Assembly: GCA_949752795.1 (NCBI GenBank)
Contig: OX457057.1
Coordinates: 161,921,980-161,985,979 of the forward strand
Direction of reading: 5' to 3'
DNA: 64,000 nt
Source of the DNA: Hyperoodon ampullatus
Lineage: Eukaryota > Chordata > Mammalia > Artiodactyla > Ziphiidae
Position numbers and translations under genes: made by a program. The notes under the pieces are model-generated. The model saw only the letters and a program-made list of their open reading frames with translations, was not told where the DNA came from and made no database searches. Each line of letters opens with the position of its first letter. Position 1 is the stretch's first letter. Of this stretch, positions 11,248 through 19,630 are shown in pieces.

Positions 11248-11457
11248 TTTTTTTTTTTTTAATTGCGGTACATGGGCCTCTCACTGTTGTGGCCTCTCCT
11301 GTTGTGGAGCACAGGCTCCGGACGCGCAGGCTCAGCGGCCGTGGCTCACGGGCCCAGCCGCTCCGCGGCATGTGGGATCTTCCCGGACCGGGGCATGAAC
11401 CCGTGTCCCCTGCATCGGCAGGCGGACTCTCAGCCACTGCGCCACCAGGGAAGCCCC
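11248..11457 (-). mobile_element. CHR SINE, GC-rich cetacean-type subfamily
   Basis: Inverted copy: T-run, GCGGTACATGGGCCTCTCAC, CTCCGGACGCGCAGGCTCAG, B-box complement region ATGAACCCGTGTCCC, end GCCACCAGGGAAGCCC. TGTTGGTCTTTTTT is duplicated at 11234-11247 and 11458-11471. Confidence 0.93.
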
Positions 11458-11574
11458 TGTTGGTCTTTTTTGATAGTGTCTTCTGTTTCTTCATTTACTA
11501 TCATCATCCTCTTTTTCTTTAAACATATACAGTACTTTATATATATTGCTGAGTAACCAGTTATTCCAGAGTTT

Positions 11575-11990
11575 AGCAGCTTAAAACTACCAATATTTAT
11601 GATCTCACATGATTTCTCAGTGTCAGATATCCAGAAGTTTCTGAGCTCGGTGGTTCTGGCTCACGGTGTCTTGTGAAGTTTCAGTCAAGCTGCCAGCTGG
11701 AGCTGCAGTCATCTGAAGGCTTGTATGGGGCTAGAGGATCTGTTTGCAAGATGGCTTATGCATGTGGCTGCTGGTGGGAGGCTTCAGTTCCTTGCCCCAT
11801 GGGCCCCTCTGCATGGCTGTCTGAATGTCCTCATAGTATGGCAGCTGGCTTTCCCCAGAGCAAGTAATCTTCGAACAGAATGTCATAATTCCCTTTATGA
11901 CCTAGTCCCCAAGTCACACAACTTTACATCCATCTTACTCTATTTGTTAAAAGCGAGTCCCTAAATCTACTCCAAGGGTAGGGAATTAAG
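11575..11990. repeat. Unnamed ancient interspersed repeat
   Basis: AGTTTAGCAGCTTAAAACTA, a Leu/Trp-coding-looking but frame-broken middle (GGTGGGAGGCTTCAGTTCC), CCCCAAGTCACACAACTTTA and a GGAATTAAGCACTGCCTCTT end resemble a widespread mammalian repeat of the AACAAACCACCCCAAAACT type. A related copy occurs at 40200-40880. Class not assigned. Confidence 0.45.
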
Positions 11991-12169
11991 CACTGCCTCT
12001 TGAGGAGAGGAGTATCAAACAGTTTGACAAGGAATAGATGAGAACAACTCTAGTACTGTGTTAATGCTAGTAATGAAGTAGTTTTTAACAACAAACTAAA
12101 ACTCTAGAGAATAATCTTAGATGACAGAAGCAAAGTTTACCTCTTACAGGTTTAATGGGGCCAATACTA

Positions 12170-12300
12170 ATAGTATTTACATGTGGCTGGCATTGTTCTA
12201 GGTGGTTTACACACGTATCGCTTAATTTTCACAGCAACCTAATAGTAGAACTAATGATAGAACTCTCTAAGTAACCTAATAAAATGAGCAGCCATTATTT
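12170..12300 (-). repeat. MIR fragment, inverted
   Basis: GGCTGGCATTGTTCTAGGTG, GTTTACACACGTATC, TTAATTTTCACAGCAACC match the inverted MIR 3' half. Confidence 0.55.
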
Positions 12301-12834
12301 AAATAAGTCAATAAAAGGTGAGATACATAGTGCTATGAGAAGCAATAATAGTGAAATTTTACCTAGTCAGGGAGGTTAGTGCTGATTTAGTTGAGATTTG
12401 AAGGATGGAGAGTTATTAAATATATTAGTAGATAGGAGTGGGGAAGAGTGTTTCAGATAGAGGGAACAGAATGTATAAAGACCATGTGGATGGAGAAAGC
12501 ATGGTAGCATTATTTTCAATGTGTTAAGTATAATTGAAAAGGCTTTGTATACTTGTATTCTTCATTAGATTTTGCTCGATTACTTGGCAAAAATATGAAA
12601 TAGTCTATTAGTTTTATGTATATAGAGTCTTAAAAATTTGTTTTTAAGCCATTCTTCTTATTCTACATATTATCAGAAATTACGTGGTATGTAAAAACAT
12701 TATTTTCAAGCCTTTGTCAGTAGTTTCTCAAATTCATTTTTTGTAACCACTAGCTCTTTAAAAGTATTCTGCTTAATATTCATAATTCGATTGTTCACAT
12801 TTAGATCAGTGAGGTAATTTGAGTAATTTTCTTT

Positions 12835-13180
12835 TAGTATTCTCCCTTTATCTTTTAAGTTTTGTCATTTTGATTATAGTGTGTCTTGATGTCTTCCTCT
12901 GCGGGTTAATCCTGTATGGGACTCTCTGTGCTTCCTGGACTTGTGACTGTTTCCTTTCCCAGGTTAGGGATGTTTTCAGCTATTATCTCTTCACGTGTTT
13001 TCTCAGGCCCTTTCTCTCTCTCTCCTCCTTCTGGGACCCCTATAATGTGAATATTAGTGCGCTTGATGTTGTCGCAGAGGTCTCTTAAACTGTCCTCATT
13101 TCTTTTCATTCTTTGTTTTGTGGCGGTGATTTCCACTACTCTGTCTTCTAGTTCACTGATCCATCTTGGCTGCTCTCCTT
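12835..13180 (-). pseudogene. L1 ORF1 fragment
   Basis: On the minus strand, from about 13136 down to 12906, an open stretch of 76 codons reads like the middle of mammalian L1 ORF1p. It contains RNEDSLRDLCDNIKRTNIHI and then GVPEGGEREKGPEK, the boundary between coiled coil and RRM. ORF1p is the RNA-binding chaperone of the L1 particle. Both ends run out into unrelated sequence, so it is a short truncated relic with no start, no C-terminal domain and no ORF2 beside it. Confidence 0.85.
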
Positions 13181-13884
13181 TTTATGGTATTTTGAGTTTT
13201 ATTTGTCATATGTTGAAATGCCCCAGGAACACTTTGGCCATATACTGGGTTACTCCCATGGAACCACTGCAATACCTCCAGACACAAAGCCTGAGGCTTC
13301 GGGCACCCCTGCCTGGCCACGGGCTTGGCAATCTCCTTCTTCCAAGTAATTTTTCTAGTAAACTTCTTTTGCTTTAAATTATGTTTTTAGGAAACTGTTA
13401 AAGAAGATTGATTTTACATTTCTAAATTCATGCCCAGTTTATAAAACAATTCTTGGAAGAGATTATATTTGAAACATTGGAAACAGTATTTTTTCAAGAA
13501 GCAGACTTGGTTCTGTCTTACAGGGCCCCTACTGACTTCAAAATTACGAAATTTAAAAAATATGTTAACATTGCTTTGACCATGGAAAAAATCTGCTTTT
13601 CAGGTAAGAGTTTTAGTGAATTTGTCATGCTCAAATACTTAAAAGTTCAATTTAATAACCAAAAAAACTGTTCCTCACCAGTCCACTAGGGGAGACTCCA
13701 GTACTTAGGAAGAAAATTCTTAGGAAGAAAATACAGTTGCTACTATAGTTTAAAAATCATCTCTTGCTTAATAAAATTATTACTTTTCTGCTTGCTTACA
13801 TTAAAAAAAGTATACTTTTTAGGACTGGTTTGGGTTATTAATTTGACAATATTCATCTGTGGAAGAATTTACAGCATTTTTTTT
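13181..13884. other. No recognised feature
   Basis: Sequence that appears unique. A short open frame at 13453-13689 has no recognised homology. A local near-duplication, TTAGGAAGAAAAT, occurs twice at about 13706-13731. Confidence 0.4.
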
Positions 13885-14760
13885 TCAGCTTTATTAAGGT
13901 ATAATTGACAAATGGTAATTGTGCATATTTAATTAAGGCATCAAGTTGTATGTTTGTTATGTTTTGATATATGTTGATGATACAACAGGCATGATGTTTT
14001 GATGTGTATACATTGTGAAATGAACACCACAGTCAAGCAAATTAACATATCCATCACCTCACAAAGTTATCATTTTCCTTTTTTTTTAATGTTGAGAACA
14101 CTTAAGACCTACTGTCTCAGCAAATTTCAGGTATACATTATTATTATTATTATTATTTTTAGCTTTGAGGCATTTTATTATAAAAAGCTGGTACTCATAT
14201 ACATAAATGAGTAAGAACTTAAAACTCATCATGCATTTACTTCATTTTTTAGCTTGACCTTCTAGTAAATCTTTAGCTTCATTGATTTTGAGTGCTATAT
14301 AAGGAGATCCTCCCTTGTCTGGGTGATTTAAAAGCATAATTCGTTGATGAGCATCTCTTATTTTTCCCTTATTGGCAGTAAGGCTTACATCTAGTATTAA
14401 TGCTGCTTCCTGTTTTGTCATTTTGGGCTCAAACCCACCTCTGTAATAGCCACCACTGAAGGCAGATTTTGGTAGACTTTGAAAAACTTGTTTTACTTGA
14501 GGCTCCATATGCTTCATCCTTGCAAAGCGTAATGGCCTGCAAATCCTGCAGCAGCAAATGGTTCCTGCTCGGCTCCTCTGCTTCCACTGGGAGCGTGGTT
14601 CATCCCACCCCACCAACTCTATGCCTCTACCACAAAGCGACGCGGCCACCACCAGCACGTGCAAAACCCCAAATACATTATTTTTAACTCCAGTCACCAT
14701 GCTGTACATTAGACCTCCAGAATTTATTCACCTTGCATAACTGAAACTTTGTACCCTTTG
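13885..14760 (-). repeat. Ancient L1M 3' UTR, split by a retrocopy
   Basis: CAGCTTTATTAAGGTATAAT, TGTATACATTGTGAAATGAA, ACATATCCATCACCTCACAA, GAACACTTAAGACCTACTGT on the left and TCCAGTCACCATGCTGTACA, TTAGACCTCCAGAATTTATT, AACTTTGTACCCTTTGACCA on the right are one inverted L1M 3' UTR, interrupted at 14143-14672 by the DNAJC19 pseudogene. Confidence 0.85.
14143..14672 (-). pseudogene. DNAJC19: Processed pseudogene of DNAJC19 (TIM14 J-domain co-chaperone)
   Basis: The parent gene encodes the inner-mitochondrial-membrane J-protein that stimulates mtHsp70 in the presequence import motor. A 155-codon minus-strand frame (14709 to 14242) matches it only in residues 65-155, 91 residues from [10 protein letters not shown] to LLEGQAKK. 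These include the HPDKGG catalytic loop at 129-134, so the J domain is complete. Upstream, two compensating single-base indels (near 14518-14520 and 14556-14558) put the original membrane anchor in another frame, giving an unrelated N-terminus. There are no introns. A UTR follows with AATAAA on the minus strand (14174-14179) 14 bp before an A-rich tract that has become (AAT)n. The target duplication ATACATTATT lies at 14133-14142 and 14673-14682. The insertion sits in an old L1 tail. Several substitutions (G to D, P to L, R to Q) suggest decay. It is almost certainly non-functional, though the J-domain frame is still open. Confidence 0.93.
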
Positions 14761-17066
14761 ACCAACATCTCCCAGATTCAAGAAAGCAATTTAGGCTCTT
14801 GTGCTTACTAGGAAAAGTTTATCACACTTAATGTTTCAGAAAATACTTCAGTTAGCCAAAAATTTATTCTTTCTTTATTTTTCCTAAGCCCTTTTTTGAT
14901 TTCGTCTATGATATGATTGTATGAATTTTCTACATATCATAGATTTCATTCCTGTATGCCTTGAACATAGATTCTTAAAGTGACTTTGTCAGATTTAACT
15001 CATCAATTCATCTGATTTCTGCTATTTGTAAGTACAACAGATGGGTGAAATCATGTGCCATCATGATAGCATCCTTTGAAAAATGTTTCCATTTTTCAGA
15101 CAGTCTGGGATAAGAGCAAGTATATATATTTGTCCATTGAAAATAAAGGTGGTATAGGAATTACTGAGAGTTTGTTTTAATTTGAGCTTGGGTGATGATT
15201 TTATAGGATATTATGGTGATAACAGTGTTGGGTAGAAGGACTGTGTTTGACTTTCTCATATTGTGTTTTTTTTAAAAAAATCTTTATCTCCCTAGCAAAA
15301 TGGGGAAAGAGCTAGAGAGTGTTGGGATAATCAGGGCTTTTAGTTATGCATCTGGTTAGATTGACTAGCATGACCTAGATACCAGCTATGTATACCTATG
15401 GTAGAATGAGAGCCAGAGTATTCCTATGAACCATTTTTCGTAACTAGTTCTGTAACTGCTGAGTATGGTTCAGTTCCCTGCTATGTACAATGATTAATAA
15501 ATGAAATGTGACTGGTTCATGTTTTGTTGTATTTTGACTAGAGGAAAGGCAAAATGTCACAGTGTCACTGTTAGACTCTCTTGCTTTTAATACTTTTTTG
15601 TTTGTTTGCAGTGTGTTTTTTTTTTAAAGTAAACAAAACAAAAGAAAGACCATTATAGTATTTTTGCTTAGGTCCAAACTTAATTTTTATATGACAGGTT
15701 CCAACTGATCGTCATTTTTTTCCTCTGACTTCAGTTGAGGGAGTAATTAATTGTTCCATCTTTCATATAACACTATATAAACTGTTTCTTGGTAGTTTTG
15801 GGAAAACTCTTGGGTTTTAAAAAAATTTTTATTAAGTAGAGATTACTTAAATGTTGTGGGAATATGTGTATATAGTTAAAATGATTTCATACAGGAAGAT
15901 TGTCATATCACGTAACACCTAATATTTTAATATACAAGAGTTGGAAAAGTATTCAGCATTATCTGAATTTGAAAATTAAGTGCAGTGGTCTCTTATGTTA
16001 TAGCTGGCAGAAATCAGTGTTTATTCTTTCAAGTATGGTTTATAATTCTGATCCTTCGTGATATAATACAAGTATAAAGTCCTGGGAAGGTCCTTAAGTC
16101 TAGTGTTGATCTGTGAAAGATTTCATTACTATCGTCATGCTGGGTTTTCTCTTCTGAAGATGACCTTCTTCACAAGGCCTTCATGTCAGTTGAGAGGAGC
16201 AATGTTTTCAAGAGAACTGGGAGTAACTTCCTGTCTAACTTGGGGATTAGCTGTGGTTAGAGTAGATAACAGGAAGTGACTGAACAGCTGCTTCCACTTT
16301 TCCCTTCCCTTCTCACCAACCCCATTACCAGGGCTAGGACTTTAAATTCTGGCTATACTGGAGCATATCTTAGAATATTCTTTGTAATTGCTGTCTTTGG
16401 TGACAAAATTTCTGATAACAATGTCCTTGGCAAACAACCTTATAATTAGTTAGTAAAGGTATTACCACAGTTGGCTGTTTTACCCTACCTGAATGAACTA
16501 GTGAATGTAGCTAACAACTTTCTAGTGACTTACAAGAGTAAGAGAACTAGTTAATATGATTCAACAGTAAGGGAACATTTAAGAAGGGAACGTAAAAGTT
16601 CTTGTGCTCTGAGAAATTCCTGAAAAACCTTATTAAACTATCCCAGGACATGAATAATGTCATATTTTTACCAGTAGTGTTCCACATCTTGAAAATGCAG
16701 AATTGAACTGGGAAGTTTATGTAATTCCAGCATCAATATTACTATCAAATTTTAAAATGTTATTAAAATTAATAGAAAGTTAACACATTAATATAATTCA
16801 AGATTGAAGTTAACACATTACTATAATAAATGAAAAGTTAACACACTAATATAGTGTTAACACATTAAATAGTTCAAGATTTAAGAGGTATACATTTAAT
16901 TGTCCCGTATCTCTCTCCCTTTAGCCATCCGGTTCTCTTCTCCAGAAGCAATATTTCCAGTTTAAATACACTTTGAACATTTATTATTTAAAGGACTTCT
17001 TTGGTATGTGTGAATAATTAAAGTTGATAGCATGGATTTTAGAGTCAGATGTTTAAATTTTTCATT
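14761..17066. other. Repeat-poor stretch, no gene recognised
   Basis: About 2.3 kb without any SINE or LINE that I can identify, AT-rich, with no open frame of note. A small repeat cluster is listed separately at 16774-16880. Confidence 0.5.
16774..16880. repeat. Degenerate tandem repeat around AAGTTAACACATTA
   Basis: Four copies of an AGTTAACACATTA-like unit (GTTAAC is a palindrome) occur at irregular spacing of about 26-33 bp. Linkers are ATATAATTCAAGATTG-like. This looks like a young local duplication cluster or a minisatellite seed. Confidence 0.65.
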
Positions 17067-17499
17067 TACAGTTGTCCCTCAGTATCTGCAGGATATTGAT
17101 TCTAGGGCCCTCTGCAGATGCCAAAATCTGAGGATGTTCAAGTCTCATTTAAAATGGTGTAATATTTGCATATAACCTACGCATGTCCTCTGTATACTTT
17201 AAATCATCTTGTGATTACTTATAATGCCTAATACAATGTAGATGCTATGTAAGTAGTTGTAAATACTGTGTACAGTATTTTTGCCCTAAGAATCTTTGCT
17301 GCAAAGAATTATGCTGGAAGCAGGTTCACTGCACAACTACTTGACCATAAGACAATTTTGCCTTAAAAAATAACAAAAGTAAAAGAGAGACATTAAAAAG
17401 GACCTAATGAAACATGAAAAATTGAAAACAAAAATTTAAAAAGATCCTATTATGAAAAATGAAAGTACAAAAAATACTTGAATATATTTAAAGTGTTTG

Positions 17500-18570
17500 G
17501 AGATTCATGGTTATAGTTGTTTTCGGCTGTATTGGGAATAAAGTGATACTTCTTTCTCAAAGTCGAACATTGAGGATTCAGGATCTAATGCTGGATGTAG
17601 GTTCTTTACAGTATAAAAAAATTTGCTGTTAAGTGTCTTCAGCTCTCCCTAGAAGTAAAATGGAAAAGGGATGCTGCTATTTCTTATTAATATATGTAAC
17701 GTATATAACTGGTAGTACACATCTGGACTGCATTTAAGTGTTCCATCACATGCCCAGTCCTTATATTTCATCATATCATCTAAGCCAGATTCAGTGCTAA
17801 ATACCAAAATTCTGTCTACATCACGTTCTTCACTATTGAATAGCAAAAAATTTTCACCATTTTCAAGAAACTTATACTCATCAAGAATCACGTGGACTTC
17901 CCTGGTGGCGCAGTGGTTAAGAATCCGCCTGCCAATGCAGGGGACACGGGTTCGATCCCTGGTCCGGGAAGATCCTACATGCCGCAGAGCAACTAAGCCC
18001 ATGCGCCACAACTGCTGAGCTCATGTGCCACAACTACTGAAGCCTGAGCGCCTAGAGCCCTTGCTCCACAACAAGAGAGGCCACTGCAATGAGAAGCCCA
18101 CTCACCACAACAAAGAGTAGCCCCTGCTCACTGCAGCTAGAGCATTCAGCAACGAAGACCCAATGCAGCCAAAAAAAAAAAAAAAAAAAATCATGTAACC
18201 ATTTCTTTTTGGGGGGATAGGAGGAGCTTGAGTCTTCTTTTGCCTCCAGCTTCTTATATCGAGTGATAAAATTGGTAAAGATGGCATTAGAGAACAAGCT
18301 GTTGTATCTGAATTAGCTAAAGAATCAATAATTAATGCTCTTGAAGGCTTGTGAATTATTAACTGCCTCTTTTGTGTTTGCTATAGCTTGGTAAACTTTT
18401 GGTTTTGTTGGGTGGGAAGGATGACTGTGCCCCCCAAAAGATTTGCAAAAACTGATAGGTTATCATTTTCTAGTGTAATGAAACCTAAACTGTTGATCAG
18501 TTATTTTATCTTTTATGCAAAGTGGTCTTATGGCCAACCAGTTGTTTGGCAAAACTGCTTGTGGCTAAGT
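17500..18570 (-). pseudogene. Decayed Mutator-like (MULE) transposase, FLYWCH-MULE type
   Basis: Read on the minus strand with the SINE at 17894-18188 removed, the frame gives, in order: a His-rich HSHPSHP (18409-18429), where a FLYWCH-type zinc finger would end; KPKVYQAIANTKEAVNNSQ; after a frameshift near 18346-18352, KPSRALIIDSLANSD, LMPSLPILSLDIRSWRQKK, APPIPPKRNGYV; then across the SINE ILDEYKFLENGENFLLFNSE, DRILVFSTESGLDDM, WACDGTLKCSPDVYYQLYTL. After a stop (17649-17651) it continues NLHPALDPESSMFDFEKE. MULE transposases share W..DGTFK..P..FYQLYTIH and, some 60 residues on, DFE.A. Here the two aspartates are at 17745-17747 and 17562-17564, about 60 codons apart, as expected for the first two acidic catalytic residues. 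Two adjacent stops lie at 18460-18465 and the frame dissolves below 17540, before the final Glu. It is dead. It could be an autonomous MULE relic or a copy of a domesticated derivative. Confidence 0.78.
17894..18188 (+). mobile_element. CHR-type SINE inserted in the MULE relic
   Basis: Plus-strand long-form copy (GGACTTCCCTGGTGGCGCAG ... GACCCAATGCAGCC, then 20 A). It is flanked by AATCAYGT at 17886-17893 and 18189-18196. Removing it and one duplication restores a continuous transposase frame, so it postdates that element. Confidence 0.9.
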
Positions 18571-18760
18571 GTCTCATGGTGAAAATACCTAGATCCTGTA
18601 AATACAGTATAAATGCTATGTAGATAGATGCTGGCATGCTGCAAATTGAAGTTTTGCTTTTTGGAACTGTCTGGGTTTTTTTTTTCTTCCCCTGATTATT
18701 TTCCATCTGTGGTTGGTTGAATCTGCCAGTGTGGAACCCACGGATATGGTGGGCCAACTA

Positions 18761-19390
18761 CATTTAATAGTTGCGCTTTCTTGGTACTGGGAATATGGCA
18801 TTGGACAAATGAAACCACCTACCTTCATGGAGATTATCTTGTAGTGGGTAGAGATAGGCTCTTTTTTTTTTAAATTTACTATATCATGTGGTGATGAGTT
18901 CTGAGAGTAATATAAAGCTGGTAAATAAGAGTGATAGGGGGAATGCTGTTTTGGATTGGGTGGTCAGAGAAAGCCTCTGGTAGGGTGACATTTCAGTTAG
19001 AGAATTGAATGATCTGAAGGAGTGAGACTTAGGACTTTCAGGAGAAAAAAAATATTCCAGGAAGAGGACCATCAAAGGCAAAATTCTGGAGAATATTTGT
19101 AAAGCAGAGGTTTTTATCCTTCCAGAATGGCGGAGGAGGCTGGACTGGATAGAGATGAGTGGCTCAGGCAGAGAATGCTAGGAGATAATACATACAGGGA
19201 GAAAGAAGGTAAAGATTGTGTGTAGGATGGGGATCTATTGGTGTAGGGGGGTTATATTTTAAAAGGTTCAATCTGTCCACTTTGTGGAGAATAAACTCTT
19301 GGGGGCAGAGGTGAAAGCAGAGAAACTAGTTATGAGTCTAAAATAGCCATAGGATATGCAGCAGTGTACTGGATACAAAGAGCTTTATCA
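18761..19390. other. No recognised gene
   Basis: 18880-19120 (AGAGAAAGCCTCTGGTAGGG, ATATTCCAGGAAGAGGACC) resembles a common ancient mammalian repeat with a CATTCCAGGCAGAGGGAAC motif, not named here. Confidence 0.35.
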
Positions 19391-19406
19391 AATTTAGTTT
19401 GGTGTC

Positions 19407-19614
19407 GGGCTTCCCTGGTGGCGCAGTGGTTGAGTCCGCCTGCCGATGCGGGAGACACGGGTTCGTGCCCCGGTCCGGGAGGATCCCACATGCCGCGGAG
19501 CGGCTGTACCCGTGAGCCATGGCCGCTGAGCCTGCGCGTCCGGAGCCTGTGCTCCGCAATGGGAAAGGCCACAACAGTGAGAGGCCCGCGTACCGCAAAA
19601 AAAAAAAAAAAAAA
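19407..19614 (+). mobile_element. CHR SINE, GC-rich subfamily, with 16-bp target duplication
   Basis: GGGCTTCCCTGGTGGCGCAG to GAGGCCCGCGTACCGC plus an A-run. AATTTAGTTTGGTGTC is repeated exactly at 19391-19406 and 19615-19630, so this is a relatively recent insertion. Confidence 0.95.
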
Positions 19615-19630
19615 AATTTAGTTTGGTGTC

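Larger units (their letters stand above)
17069..18760. mobile_element. Tigger-like DNA transposon arms enclosing a 1.3 kb insert
   Basis: The left arm begins CAGTTGTCCCTCAGTATCTG right after a TA (17067-17068) and continues to about 17285. The right arm, about 18590-18760, ends TTGGTTGAATCTGCC...CGGATATGGTGGGCCAACTA, the inverted-terminal-repeat partner. Both resemble a mammalian Tigger-type mariner MITE of some 350 bp. Here the arms are separated by about 1.3 kb that is not Tigger (see the MULE entry). Both arms carry a version of AATACAATGTAGATGCTATG, so they overlap by roughly 30 bp and do not simply abut. Confidence 0.75.

Noticed and set aside
13453..13689. 78-codon frame as an exon
   Set aside because: No recognised domain, no convincing flanking splice sites.
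17500..18570. MULE-like frame as contamination or recent horizontal transfer
   Set aside because: It carries stops and frameshifts, lies between Tigger arms and is split by a CHR SINE with target duplications, so it is an old resident of this genome. Ancient transfer is not excluded.
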